A stretch of DNA of 64,000 nt. Origin: Vreelandella stevensii S18214. Lineage in GTDB: Bacteria; Pseudomonadota; Gammaproteobacteria; Pseudomonadales; Halomonadaceae. The stretch is from contig NZ_AJTS01000035.1 in assembly GCF_000275725.1 (NCBI RefSeq), positions 124,001 through 188,000 of the forward strand. The letters are read 5' to 3'. Below, one piece after another: positions 27,976 through 37,194 of this stretch (within the stretch, counting starts at the first letter, position 1; each line of letters starts with the position of its first letter). Under the pieces are notes generated by a model. That model was not told the origin of the DNA. It saw only the letters and a program-made list of their open reading frames with translations, and made no database searches. Both the position numbers and the translations under genes were made by a program.

Positions 27976-28731
27976 ATGCTCTCACCCTTGTATACTCGTT
28001 TTCGCTCCGATATCCCCCGATTATTGACCCTGATGACCGCCACGAGCCTGTGGCTTGGCGCCTCTCCACTCCAGGCTGCCAGCTTTTACGCCCAGGTCTC
28101 TTCCCAGCCTCCCATCGGCGTGTCGCCCCTTCATCATCAGTTACAACAACTGGCGCCTGGCGCCTCCGGTGAGGCGCTCCGCCTGGCCGCGCAAGCCATC
28201 GCTTGTGCCGACCCCTACGCCGAGCGCCTGGCGGTCATCGACTACTCGCTGCCCTCCACGGAGCCTCGCTTATGGGTCTTCGACCTGCACCAGCACGCCT
28301 TGCTGTTCGAAGAGCTGGTGTCCCATGGCCGAGGGTCGGGTGATGCCGTGGCTGAGGTGTTTTCGAACGTCCCCGAAAGCTTTCAATCCAGCATTGGACT
28401 GTTTCGCACCATGAACAGCTATTACGGGCGCAATGGCTACTCACTGCGTCTGGAGGGTCTGGAGCCAGAGGTGAACGACCTCGCTTTCCAACGCGCCATC
28501 GTGATTCATGGGGCGGAGTATGTAAGCGAAGAGTTCATCGCCCAGACGGGGCGACTGGGGCGTAGCCATGGCTGCCCTGCCGTTCGCGAAGACATCACCT
28601 ACCCGCTTATCGACAGCCTCAAGGAAGAGCAGTACGTGTTTGCCTACTACCCCGATGAAGAGTGGCTAGCGACCTCTTCCTTCCTGCGCTGTGGCCAGGA
28701 TGACCATCTGCAGCTCGCGCAGATGAGATAA
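27976..28731 (+). CDS. Murein L,D-transpeptidase catalytic-domain family protein (YkuD_2 type)
   Basis: A 251-residue protein with an N-terminal hydrophobic signal (LLTLMTATSLWLGASPLQA, cleavage around residue 35). The catalytic region has SHGRGSGDAVAEVFSN, FRTMNSYYGRNGYSLRLEGL, VIHGAEYV and the cysteine motif GRSHGCPAVRED, all marks of the YkuD_2 branch, which is distinct from YcbB. It probably acts on peptidoglycan or attaches proteins to it. The ribosome site AGGATG lies upstream of the ATG. It is divergent from the YcbB-type gene, with 170 bases between the starts. Confidence 0.88.
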   Translation: MLSPLYTRFRSDIPRLLTLMTATSLWLGASPLQAASFYAQVSSQPPIGVSPLHHQLQQLAPGASGEALRLAAQAIACADPYAERLAVIDYSLPSTEPRLWVFDLHQHALLFEELVSHGRGSGDAVAEVFSNVPESFQSSIGLFRTMNSYYGRNGYSLRLEGLEPEVNDLAFQRAIVIHGAEYVSEEFIAQTGRLGRSHGCPAVREDITYPLIDSLKEEQYVFAYYPDEEWLATSSFLRCGQDDHLQLAQMR

Positions 28732-28851
28732 TGGCGTGATAGTGATCACCGCCAGCACCGCCACCATACCCGTGTGCCTACCCAGGCTACCGAACGTGCT
28801 CATTTATGCCATGCTTAAGGGCACGTTATTAGCCACTTTGGGAAGGATCAC

Positions 28852-29871
28852 ATGGCATCAGCAAAAAAACTCGACCTGGCGCTTCAAGGCGGCGGAGCCC
28901 ACGGCGCTTACACATGGGGCGTGCTGGACCGCCTGCTGGAAGATGACCGAATCGACATCGAGGGCATCAGCGGCACCAGCGCGGGGGCCATGAACGGCGT
29001 CGTCATGGCCGACGCGCTGACTCGCGGCGGCAAGGAGACGGCTCGGCAAGCGTTGCGGGATTTCTGGAAAGCCGTCAGCCGGGCGGGCATGGCGAGCCCC
29101 ATCCGCCGCTCCCCCATGGACGTACTGACCGGCAACTGGAGCTTGGATCATTCACCGGGCTATGTCGCCATGGACCTGATGACTCGCCTGGTTTCCCCTT
29201 ATCAGCTCAACCCACTGAACCTGAACCCCTTGCGAGACATCGTGGCGTCGCATATCGACTTCGACCGCGTGCGCCAGTGCGACCAGCTGAAACTCTTCGT
29301 CGCGGCGACCAATGTCCGTACCGGCAAGCAACGCGTGTTTCGTCGTGAAGAGATGAGCGTCGATGCCGTCATGGCGTCGGCATGCCTGCCGTTCATGTTT
29401 CAGGCCGTCGAAATAGACGGCGAAGCCTTTTGGGATGGCGGCTACATGGGTAACCCCGCACTGTTTCCCTTGATAGAAGAGTGCAGCGCGCGCGACATAC
29501 TGCTGGTACAAATCAACCCCATCCGCCGCGATGAGCTGCCCACCACGGCCTCGGCCATCATGAACCGGCTGAACGAGATCACCTTCAACGCTGCGCTGAT
29601 CAAGGAAGTTCGCATGATTGCCTTGCTCAAGCATGCACTGGAGGAGCAAGGCATCGAAAACTGCTACCAGCAGGCTCTGTTTCATCGCATCAGTGGCGAC
29701 AAGGCACTGGAGAGCCTGTCGGTATCCAGTAAGCTCAATGCCGAATGGCCGTTCCTGTGCCACCTGTTCGACCAGGGCAAAGCGGCTGCAGAGCTGTGGC
29801 TCAACGAGCACTTCGAGGCGATTGGTGAGCGCTCGACGCTGGATATCGACGCCGTGTACCTGCATGGCTAG
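28852..29871 (+). CDS. Patatin-like phospholipase family protein
   Basis: A 339-residue cytoplasmic lipid hydrolase. The oxyanion motif is LALQGGGAHGAYTWGVLD at residues 9-26. The nucleophile is S43 in GISGTSAGAMNG, and the catalytic aspartate is D195 in WDGGYMG. Both residues of the Ser-Asp dyad are intact. There is no signal peptide. AAGGATCAC precedes the ATG. No operon partner is seen, and a hairpin follows the gene. The substrate is unknown; family members act on phospholipids or, in some bacteria, on other acyl esters. Confidence 0.9.
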   Translation: MASAKKLDLALQGGGAHGAYTWGVLDRLLEDDRIDIEGISGTSAGAMNGVVMADALTRGGKETARQALRDFWKAVSRAGMASPIRRSPMDVLTGNWSLDHSPGYVAMDLMTRLVSPYQLNPLNLNPLRDIVASHIDFDRVRQCDQLKLFVAATNVRTGKQRVFRREEMSVDAVMASACLPFMFQAVEIDGEAFWDGGYMGNPALFPLIEECSARDILLVQINPIRRDELPTTASAIMNRLNEITFNAALIKEVRMIALLKHALEEQGIENCYQQALFHRISGDKALESLSVSSKLNAEWPFLCHLFDQGKAAAELWLNEHFEAIGERSTLDIDAVYLHG

Positions 29872-29879
29872 TCCTTCAA

Positions 29880-29958
29880 GAGCAGGCACCCTCTGATATT
29901 GCGCCAACTTGGCGCACTCGACTCGGCGCTACTGCCCCAATCGAGTGCGCCCCTGCTC
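29880..29958 (+). terminator. Structured region after the patatin gene
   Basis: Perfect inverted repeats GGCGCACTCGA (29911-29921) and TCGAGTGCGCC (29941-29951) are enclosed by GAGCAGG (29880-29886) and CCTGCTC (29952-29958). An alternative hairpin at 29901-29915 competes with the first. There is no T-run. It probably terminates or stabilises the patatin transcript. Confidence 0.5.
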
Positions 29959-30035
29959 ACTCCCCTTGGCACCACACCCCCAGCGCCCCCATCGTTATTC
30001 ATTAAATCAATGTTTTATATTTAAAAAATGGCTAG

Positions 30036-30051
30036 TGGCGAATTATTTGCT
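30036..30051 (+). promoter_or_regulatory. Sigma-54 promoter of narK-nasR
   Basis: TGGCGAATTATTTGCT matches the -24/-12 consensus (TGGCAC, N5, TTGC) with GG and GC exactly 10 bases apart. Transcription would start near 30062, giving a leader of about 143 bases before narK. Sigma-54 control fits nitrogen-regulated nitrate assimilation. Confidence 0.75.
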
Positions 30052-30114
30052 TGGTGATTTCCAGTATTATAGGCGTGGACCAGGCCCAGCCGGGTACGAG
30101 TGCGTCGAACCTGA

Positions 30115-30130
30115 CCTTCAACGATGAAGG
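30115..30130 (+). promoter_or_regulatory. Possible ANTAR-type hairpin in the narK leader
   Basis: CCTTC (30115-30119) pairs with GAAGG (30126-30130) around the hexaloop AACGAT, which has A at position 1 and G at position 4 as in ANTAR targets. No second hairpin and no terminator with a T-run were found nearby, so this is only suggestive. Confidence 0.3.
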
Positions 30131-30204
30131 CGTGTTCCCGTCTCTGTGCAGTGCCCTTGGCGTTGTGCGTTGACGAACTCGTTCCATGCTACCCGAGGCC
30201 ACCC

Positions 30205-31557
30205 ATGAACATCCGCCACAAAGCCAATCGTATTCGGCTGCTCGATTTCTCCACGCCACAGATGCGGGCATTCCACATGTCCTGGTTTGCCTTTCATATC
30301 TGTTTTTTTGGCTGGTTCGGCATCGCCCCGCTGATGGCTGTCGTACGTGAAGACCTGTCTCTGACGCAAACCCAAATCGGCAACACCATCATTGCTTCCG
30401 TGGCGATCACCGTGGTGGTCAGGCTACTGATCGGGGTGCTCTGCGACCGCATCGGGCCGCGCAAGACCTATACGGGACTGCTGCTGTTGGGCTCCATTCC
30501 CGTCATGGGGATCAGCCTGGCCAACAGCTTTGAAACCTTTCTGCTGGCTCGTCTGGCCATTGGTGCCATTGGCGCCTCGTTCGTCATTACCCAGTACCAC
30601 ACCACCATGATGTTCGCCCCCAATGTGGTGGGCACCGCCAACGCCACCAGCGCCGGATGGGGCAACCTGGGGGGCGGTACGACGCAAATCCTGATGCCGC
30701 TCATCTTCTCCGGAATACTCATGCTGGGCGTCAACGAAGCGCTGGGGTGGCGGCTTGCCATGCTGGTGCCAGGGGTCGTGCTGTTTTTGACGGGTATCGC
30801 TTATTGGTACTTTACCCAGGATGCACCGGATGGCAATTTCAGCGAGCTGCGCGCCCGCGGCGAGCTACCGGAAGCCAGCGGCGAGTATGGCGCAGCGCAG
30901 AGCTTCATGGCTGCCGCCAAGGATATTCGTGTCTGGGCGCTGTTTGTAGTGTACGGGCTCTGCTTCGGGGTAGAGCTGACCATCAACAACATCGCCGCCA
31001 TCTATTTTTTCGATACCTTTGATCTCACTCTGGCCACGGCAGGGCTCATTGCGGGCCTGTTCGGGCTGATGAATATCTTTGCCCGCACCCTGGGCGGCGT
31101 CTTTTCCGATCTGTTCGCCAAACAGGCGGGCCTCAAGGGGCGTGTGCGCTGGCTCTTCATTGCTCTGATCTGCGAAGGCATCGCGCTGATTGCGTTTTCG
31201 CAGATGCACGTGCTCAGCATGGCGATTGGCATCATGCTGGTGTTCAGCCTGTTCGTGCAGATGGCGGAAGGTGCCACTTACGGGGTCGTCCCCTTCATCA
31301 ACAAGAAAGCGCTGGGAGCCGTGGCAGGCATCGTTGGCGCTGGGGGCAACATTGGTGCCGTCTCCGCCGCGTTCTTGTTTCGTAATGAAAGCCTCAGCTA
31401 CCAGCAAGGGCTCTTTTATCTGGGCATTACCGTACTGCTGCTGGCTTCTTGCGTGTTGGTGGTACGCTTCAGTGATGCCACCGAGGCCGAGGAAGCCAAG
31501 GCCTACCGTGAGGCCGCCGGTGATCGTCATGAACAGGGCGCTCTCTCTTTACGCTAG
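30205..31557 (+). CDS. narK: NarK-type nitrate/nitrite MFS transporter
   Basis: A 450-residue inner-membrane protein with about 12 hydrophobic segments. It carries the nitrate-porter glycine-rich signatures GWGNLGGGTTQILMP in the first half and GIVGAGGNIGAVSAAF in the second, and MFS motif A as GVLCDRIGPRK. It takes up nitrate for assimilation and may export nitrite. The start at 30205 follows a GAGG site; the open frame upstream covers the leader. A sigma-54 promoter lies about 150 bases upstream. nasR follows after 73 bases containing a hairpin, so NasR is probably made from the same transcript. Confidence 0.93.
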   Translation: MNIRHKANRIRLLDFSTPQMRAFHMSWFAFHICFFGWFGIAPLMAVVREDLSLTQTQIGNTIIASVAITVVVRLLIGVLCDRIGPRKTYTGLLLLGSIPVMGISLANSFETFLLARLAIGAIGASFVITQYHTTMMFAPNVVGTANATSAGWGNLGGGTTQILMPLIFSGILMLGVNEALGWRLAMLVPGVVLFLTGIAYWYFTQDAPDGNFSELRARGELPEASGEYGAAQSFMAAAKDIRVWALFVVYGLCFGVELTINNIAAIYFFDTFDLTLATAGLIAGLFGLMNIFARTLGGVFSDLFAKQAGLKGRVRWLFIALICEGIALIAFSQMHVLSMAIGIMLVFSLFVQMAEGATYGVVPFINKKALGAVAGIVGAGGNIGAVSAAFLFRNESLSYQQGLFYLGITVLLLASCVLVVRFSDATEAEEAKAYREAAGDRHEQGALSLR

Positions 31558-31567
31558 CAGTTAAGCA

Positions 31568-31604
31568 GGCGCGTCTCTGGTCATCCAGTGAGGCGCCGTC
31601 TTTT
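31568..31604 (+). terminator. Hairpin with T-run between narK and nasR
   Basis: GGCGC (31568-31572) pairs with GCGCC (31593-31597), and CTGG with CCAG around TCAT inside, with two mismatched positions. It is followed by GTCTTTTC. It may be a leaky terminator that lowers nasR expression relative to narK. Confidence 0.55.
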
Positions 31605-31630
31605 CAGGCGGCGAGTAACAAGGAACTACT

Positions 31631-32905
31631 ATGTCTTCTGCCCAACAGCTACTCTTGACCGCGCTGCGCTGTGATATCGACAACCTTCATCATTTGGCCA
31701 CCACCGCCGATATCGTCAGCGATATCAGTCAGTTCATCCACGTTCTACAGCGCGAACGGGGCGCTTCGACCATTTATCTGGCTTCCCAGGGGAAGCGCTT
31801 CAAGGCACGCCGCGCCACCTACCTCGAACATAGCCAAAGTGCCGAGGCGGCCATGCGCCAGCGGCTGGAAGCGCTGGGCCAGGAAGTTCGCTCACAGGCA
31901 GCCGCCAGGCTGCTTCGCCGCATAGCGGGTGTGTGGCAAGCCCTGGATGAACTTCCGGCGCTGCGCCGCGCCATCGATCAGTTCACGATTTCGCCTGATG
32001 CGGCCACGCAGGCGTTCAACCACTTGATCAGCGGGTTGCTGGCCATCGTTTTCGAAGCCGCCGACACCGCCATAGACCCCGATATTACGCGGGCACTGGT
32101 AGCTATCTTCCACCTGATGCAGGGCAAGGAGCTGGCCGGGCAAGAGCGCGCCTGCGGCGCCTTTGGGTTTACGCTGGGGCACTTCGATGACGCGCACCGT
32201 GAACTGCTTAACCAGCTGATGGCCGCGCAGCAGCGCTGTTTCGACACCTTTGCCGAATTTGCCACCGCCGAGGCGTTGGCCGCTTGGCAGCAGGCGCTTT
32301 CGCCCAGGACCTTGGCGGGCATCCGCGAGCTTCGCGATATCGCCTGCCAGCATGCCAACGCGCCCATGGGCGTCAGCGACTCGCTGGGCGAAACCTGGTA
32401 CGAACTCACCACGCTGCGGCTGGATACCATCAAGGCGGTGGAAGATACGCTCAACACGCAGCTGACCGCCCTGTGCCATCTCAAAATCGCCGAGGCCCGC
32501 AGGGCCCTGGAACACGCCACCAGCACCCCGGGCCATCCGCTGCCTGCCCCCTGCGAACAGCTGCTCATGCTGGCACCTTCGCACCCCTTGGGCGACCTGA
32601 CGGCCAGCGCGCTTCACTCGCCGCTCAGCCGGTCGCTGATCGAGCTGGCGCAAGCTCAGTCCAGCCGATTGCAGGGCTTGAGCGACGAGCTGGAAAATAC
32701 CCGCAAGGCCCTGCGAGAACGAAAGCTGATCGAGCGTGCCAAGGGGCTGATCATGGCCCACCAGGGCATGAGCGAAGAGGAGGCGTACCGCTTTCTACGC
32801 AAGACCTCCATGGACCAGAGCCGTAGCATGGCCGACATGGCCCAGTCGATTCTCGACCTTTCCGCGATGCTGCAGCGTAAAGATGACAAGCGCCAACGCC
32901 ATTGA
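31631..32905 (+). CDS. nasR: Nitrate-responsive antiterminator NasR (NIT + ANTAR domains)
   Basis: A 424-residue soluble protein. The NIT nitrate-sensing domain covers roughly residues 35-290 (FIHVLQRERGASTIYLAS, an all-helical domain with QGKELAGQERACGAFGF). The C-terminal ANTAR RNA-binding domain covers about 345-410 (LIERAKGLIMAHQGMSEEEA, then the AYRFLRKTSMDQSR helix). In Klebsiella, NasR binds a two-hairpin leader when nitrate is present and prevents termination. Matching leader structures occur before nirB and partly before nasA in this window. The start follows AAGGAAC. It lies with narK, about 31 kb from nasA and nirB. Confidence 0.93.
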   Translation: MSSAQQLLLTALRCDIDNLHHLATTADIVSDISQFIHVLQRERGASTIYLASQGKRFKARRATYLEHSQSAEAAMRQRLEALGQEVRSQAAARLLRRIAGVWQALDELPALRRAIDQFTISPDAATQAFNHLISGLLAIVFEAADTAIDPDITRALVAIFHLMQGKELAGQERACGAFGFTLGHFDDAHRELLNQLMAAQQRCFDTFAEFATAEALAAWQQALSPRTLAGIRELRDIACQHANAPMGVSDSLGETWYELTTLRLDTIKAVEDTLNTQLTALCHLKIAEARRALEHATSTPGHPLPAPCEQLLMLAPSHPLGDLTASALHSPLSRSLIELAQAQSSRLQGLSDELENTRKALRERKLIERAKGLIMAHQGMSEEEAYRFLRKTSMDQSRSMADMAQSILDLSAMLQRKDDKRQRH

Positions 32906-32915
32906 TGGCCGTCTG

Positions 32916-32938
32916 GCCCCTTGCAATTTGCCAGGGGC
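32916..32938 (+). terminator. Hairpin after nasR
   Basis: GCCCCT (32916-32921) pairs with AGGGGC (32933-32938). There is no clear T-run, so termination is only possible. Confidence 0.35.
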
Positions 32939-33015
32939 ACCCGCATAAACGGTGTATTCGAAAGCGTGCTAATAAATCAAGCCGCTTGACCATGACCGTT
33001 TAAACAGGTGTCACC

Positions 33016-34014
33016 ATGAGCCAACTTGCCCACACTGCGCTGTCTGTTCTGGACCTGGCGCCCATTCGTCAAGGCGGCAGTGTCGCCGAGACCTTTCAAG
33101 ACAGCGTGGCCCTGGCCCAGCACACGGAGCGGCTGGGCTACCAGCGCTACTGGCTGGCCGAGCATCACAATATTGCGGGTATCGCCAGCGCTGCCACGGC
33201 CGTGCTGATTGGCCACGTGGCAGGGCAAACGTCCACCATTCGCGTTGGCAGCGGCGGCATCATGCTGCCCAACCACCCTCCACTGGTGGTGGCCGAGCAG
33301 TTCGGCACCCTGGAGACGCTCTACCCCGGCCGGATCGACCTGGGGCTGGGCCGTGCCCCTGGCTCGGATGGCGCGACCATGCGTGCCCTGCGGCGGCACG
33401 CCCAGTCAGGTGTCGATGACTTTCCAGAACAGCTGGAAGAGCTGCGCCGCTACCTGGGCGAAGCCCAGCCCCAGCAAACCGTCAAGGCCGTGCCGGGCCA
33501 GGGCACCCATGTGCCCATCTGGCTGCTCGGGTCCAGTGGCTACAGCGCCCAATTGGCCGCCAGGCTAGGGCTCCCCTTCGCCTTTGCTGCGCAGTTTGCG
33601 CCGGGCTATCTCTTCGAAGCGCTGCGCCTGTACCGCGACCAATTCCAGCCCTCCGAGCATCTGGCGGAACCCTATGCCATGGTAGGATTACCCGTGATAG
33701 CGGCCGACAGCGACGACCTGGCCCACTATCTGGCCACGACTGCCCAGCAGAAGTTTCTCAATTTGATTCGCGGCCGTCCGACGCAGTCACAACCCCCGGT
33801 CGATCATCTGGACTGGAGCCCCATGGAGCGCGCCCAGGTCGCCCAGTTTCTTGGCGCGGCCATCATCGGTGGCCCTGAAACGGTCAAGGAGCAGCTGGCC
33901 GACTTCCAGGCACGTACCGAGGCCAACGAGCTGATGATCAACAGTGACTTCTATCAGCACGCGGACCGCCTGCGCAGTTATGAGATCGTCGCGTCAGTCG
34001 TCAAGGACGCCTGA
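33016..34014 (+). CDS. LLM-class (luciferase-like) flavin-dependent oxidoreductase
   Basis: A 332-residue TIM-barrel protein of the bacterial luciferase-like superfamily, close in pattern to E. coli YhbW. Landmarks are [12 protein letters not shown] at the N-terminus, [17 protein letters not shown] near residue 45, [20 protein letters not shown], and [16 protein letters not shown] near residue 105. Such enzymes use reduced FMN and often oxygen; the substrate here is unknown. The gene stands alone between nasR and a frameshifted LysE gene. Confidence 0.92.
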   Translation: MSQLAHTALSVLDLAPIRQGGSVAETFQDSVALAQHTERLGYQRYWLAEHHNIAGIASAATAVLIGHVAGQTSTIRVGSGGIMLPNHPPLVVAEQFGTLETLYPGRIDLGLGRAPGSDGATMRALRRHAQSGVDDFPEQLEELRRYLGEAQPQQTVKAVPGQGTHVPIWLLGSSGYSAQLAARLGLPFAFAAQFAPGYLFEALRLYRDQFQPSEHLAEPYAMVGLPVIAADSDDLAHYLATTAQQKFLNLIRGRPTQSQPPVDHLDWSPMERAQVAQFLGAAIIGGPETVKEQLADFQARTEANELMINSDFYQHADRLRSYEIVASVVKDA

Positions 34015-34033
34015 CACGTTCACCTGGTGACCT

Positions 34034-34664
34034 TCAGCCTTTGGCAATCAAGAAAGCACCTGCCGCCAGCATCAAGGAACCTGCTGTGCGGTTGGTGCCC
34101 TTCTGGGCGCGTTCGGACTGGAAAAAGCGCCGTGCCGACGAGGCAAACGACGCCACCAGCATCAGCCCCATCATCAAGCCCACTAGGGTAAGCCCAACCA
34201 CCAGCAGCATGTCGCCATGGTTCAGCGTGGTCAGGTCAATGAAGGCGGGTAGAAACGCGATAAAACAGGATGACCTTCGGGTTGGAGGCCGAGATCAGGA
34301 CCCCTTGGGTAAGCCCCTTGAGGGCCTCACGAGCGGATGTGGCCGCCACGGGCGTACCGCCTTCCAGGCGCGGGGGCGTGACGCTGGCCGTCCACATTTT
34401 CCAGCCCAGATAAAACAGGTAAGCCGCGCCCACATAGCGCAACACGGTGAAGGCTTCACCCCAGTTTTCTGCCAAGGCAGCCAGCCCATAGAAGGCCAGC
34501 ATCAGATAGATGACATCACTCACGGTCATGCCCACAGCCAGCGGCCAGCAGGCGCGCACGCCTTGGGACATCCCCTTGGCCAGCAGCGCAAAGATACCGG
34601 GGCCAGGAGTAATGGCGAAGACGAAGATCGCCACGAAATAGGTCAGGGCACTCTCGAGGGTCAT
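34034..34664 (-). pseudogene. LysE-family amino-acid exporter, frameshifted
   Basis: The first 134 codons from 34664 give a normal LysE/RhtB translocator (FAITPGPGIFALLAKGMSQG, ending ISASNPKVILFY). The frame then breaks at about 34254-34262 and stops early. In another frame the sequence continues as FLPAFIDLTTLNHGDMLLVV and ends with LAAGAFLIAKG at 34034. Restoring two lost bases (FY then LAFLPAF) gives a full-length 210-residue exporter. The gene is either a recent pseudogene or carries a sequencing error. It would otherwise export an amino acid or homoserine-type compound. Confidence 0.85.
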
Positions 34665-34747
34665 GTGACGGCTCCCCATCTTTCGGTTGACGCTTTCAGG
34701 CATCCGCTTATGCTAGCGTATGCCATGTCTTGTATGCAGGAATACTC

Positions 34748-35254
34748 ATGCAGCGTTTTGCATTTACCCCGATGACCCGCGACGATTTCGCCCTGTTCTG
34801 GCCAACGTTCCAGAGTATTGTAGCGGCACAGGAAACGTACGCGATAGACCCCGACATCACCTTTGATGATGCCTACCACCTATGGTGTACGCTGCCGCTG
34901 CACAGCCTGGCCGTCAAGGACGAGCAAGGTCAACTGCTGGGGGCTTATTACCTCAAGGCCAATGCCGCAGGCCCCGGCAAGCATGTCTGCAACTGCGGCT
35001 ATATGGTGACACCCCATGCACGCGGCAAAGGCGTGGCCCGCGCCATGTGCGAACACTCTCAGGTACTGGCCGGTGACGCTGGCTTCGAGGCGATGCAGTT
35101 CAATGCCGTCGTGGCCAGCAATCACGTCGCAGTCGCCCTGTGGCAGCGGCTGGGGTTTGCCATTGTCGGCACCGTACCCCAGGCGTTTCGCCATCCGTCG
35201 CTGGGACTGGTGGACACCTACGTCATGCACAAGCGGCTGGTGAAAGATGCCTAG
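34748..35254 (+). CDS. GNAT-family N-acetyltransferase
   Basis: A 168-residue acetyltransferase. The acetyl-CoA pyrophosphate-binding motif is CGYMVTPHARGKGVARAM near residue 84, followed by the beta-bulge strand MQFNAVVASNHVAVALWQRLGF. The ATG at 34748 has a GCAGGA site 8 bases upstream; an in-frame codon at 34730 lacks one. The substrate is unknown. It runs divergently from the LysE gene and converges on the PilZ/HD gene. Confidence 0.88.
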   Translation: MQRFAFTPMTRDDFALFWPTFQSIVAAQETYAIDPDITFDDAYHLWCTLPLHSLAVKDEQGQLLGAYYLKANAAGPGKHVCNCGYMVTPHARGKGVARAMCEHSQVLAGDAGFEAMQFNAVVASNHVAVALWQRLGFAIVGTVPQAFRHPSLGLVDTYVMHKRLVKDA

Positions 35255-35273
35255 TACAACTTCGGGTGGATGC

Positions 35274-37004
35274 TTACGATTTGAGCTCTATCCCGTATTC
35301 ACGGGGGTGAACCACGCCTTCCAGCTTGCCTATTTGCAGCATGTCCTCCTTCCCCATCACGGTATGCATATTGGTATCGGGGAAACGCAGGTTCTTGACG
35401 ACCTGAACCTGGGTGGGCATACCTTTGCCATCGATGTCCATGATCCACGCCAGAAAGCCCCCCGAGAACTTCGCCAGACTGCCGATGGGATACAGGCCGT
35501 AGGCCTGAATATACTCCACCAGAATGGTTTTATCGTACGCCCTGTCCGCTTCATAAATCATGCGATAGGCGTCCAGAGGCGTTCTGGGCGGTATGCCATT
35601 GCGACCGTGGGTCAGTTTGTTGACGGCCTTGATGACACTGAGCAGGCGAATCAACTCGGATAACTGATCGCCGCGTTTACCCTTCGGGTAGCCGGAACCA
35701 TCCAGACGCTCGTTGGCATTGTCGATAATCTCCTGACACACCGGACTGGGGCTCCAGTCGAGCTCCATGAGCCTCTGGCGCAGTGCCGACACATGCCCGC
35801 GCAGAATCTCCTTCTGTACAGGATTCATGTGTACTTTCAACGAGGGCAACTGAGGCCCCACCAATAGCGGCTTGCCCATGTCATGTATCAAAGTGCCCAG
35901 CATCGCTTCGCGAATCTGGGGGTCATAAGGGTCTCTGGTCAACAGCATATCGGCCAACTGGCAAGCCGCTTGTACCGCATGGCGCACCCATTCGGGTTCA
36001 TCTCTCAAACAGGCAAGCGCAAACATCAGAGCCTTGCGGTCCAACTCGATCAGATAACGCAGGGTGTCAACGCAGTCGTAAAGCACCTCACCGGGGAATG
36101 CATCATGCGTCTTGGTATACATCAGCCCCACCTGCATATGATGCGATACGTCGAGCACGCCTTTTTCCATGGGCGTCTGGCGTGAGCGTTTGTCTCGCTC
36201 CAGGGCCTCACGCTGCTGAATTTTCTTCTCTTTGGCACCGGCAATGAACAGCGTCGAATGGTAATCCATCTTGTCGTTTGCCCCTGTGCGGTAACCAGCT
36301 TCGTGTTCGGCTTCGGTCACGTATCGAAACAAGGCCTCCGACTGGGCTGCCGAAAGCCGCACGAATTGAATCCCTATCGCCGCATGGCCATGATGCCCAA
36401 AAGGGCGAATGTGACGAACACACCCTTCTGCAAAAAAACTTTCGCCATTGGGAAACTCGAGGGTGACACCAGGAATCTCCTGATCGACGCTCAACGCCAG
36501 ACAATCCGTCAGACGCGTATCGACCAGACACCCGCCCACCGACAGGTTGCGCACACGCCCATCGATACTGAGCTGATGGGGATAAACTTCGAGATTGACG
36601 CGCGCCTGCATGCCCAGAATGAACGGTATGCGCATGGCACCTCGGTGATCATGAATGAACACCGACTCAGGTAGCTGGCACTCGAAACGGTAATGAGCTC
36701 GATCGGTCTTGAGCAACTTGGCAGCCACATTGGAGAGGCTGTAGGCCTCGCGTTCCAGCAGGTACTGCCCTTTCACGGCTTCGATATCGAGATTGACACA
36801 GCCCTGCCCAAGATAGCGCTCGATATGCTGGCCTGCGTACTCGGCTTCCAGCACCAATCTTCCCGTCAGGAGATCCAATTCCGAGACGGCGGCGATCAGG
36901 GGGTTCGGCATGTCATCAGCGTGAATGGAGAGCTCATGGGTATGCTGGAGCAAGGCGCGAATGACCTTGGCAGAAGGAAACTCATAACGACTTTGGAGCA
37001 GCAT
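35274..37004 (-). CDS. PilZ domain fused to a degenerate HD-GYP domain
   Basis: A 576-residue protein. The N-terminal 110 residues resemble a YcgR-type N-terminal domain. A PilZ domain follows with both c-di-GMP motifs: RGAMR (RxxxR) near residue 121 and NLSVGG (N/DxSxxG) near residue 153. The C-terminal half is HD-GYP-like with HDMGKPL near residue 375 and DGSGYPKGKRGDQLS near 432. The metal-binding HHE is replaced by NANE and the usual VADxxDA by VIKAVNK. It therefore probably binds c-di-GMP but may not hydrolyse it. The start at 37004 has a GAGG site. Its location next to three chemoreceptors suggests motility control. Confidence 0.82.
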   Translation of the reverse strand: MLLQSRYEFPSAKVIRALLQHTHELSIHADDMPNPLIAAVSELDLLTGRLVLEAEYAGQHIERYLGQGCVNLDIEAVKGQYLLEREAYSLSNVAAKLLKTDRAHYRFECQLPESVFIHDHRGAMRIPFILGMQARVNLEVYPHQLSIDGRVRNLSVGGCLVDTRLTDCLALSVDQEIPGVTLEFPNGESFFAEGCVRHIRPFGHHGHAAIGIQFVRLSAAQSEALFRYVTEAEHEAGYRTGANDKMDYHSTLFIAGAKEKKIQQREALERDKRSRQTPMEKGVLDVSHHMQVGLMYTKTHDAFPGEVLYDCVDTLRYLIELDRKALMFALACLRDEPEWVRHAVQAACQLADMLLTRDPYDPQIREAMLGTLIHDMGKPLLVGPQLPSLKVHMNPVQKEILRGHVSALRQRLMELDWSPSPVCQEIIDNANERLDGSGYPKGKRGDQLSELIRLLSVIKAVNKLTHGRNGIPPRTPLDAYRMIYEADRAYDKTILVEYIQAYGLYPIGSLAKFSGGFLAWIMDIDGKGMPTQVQVVKNLRFPDTNMHTVMGKEDMLQIGKLEGVVHPREYGIELKS

Positions 37005-37194
37005 GGGACACCTCGATTGTTTGGGAGGTTTTTCCATTTAAGCAGCCACCCGAAATCATACCGCCAACCTATTGTTTTTATTAAATGATCGCACCATATC
37101 CAGGACACTTCCCAAGGAGCGGGATGACACAATTTTTCACACGGAAGGCTTACTAGTTAGCGTAGGCCAGGTAATGGAAAACAACACGAAACGT

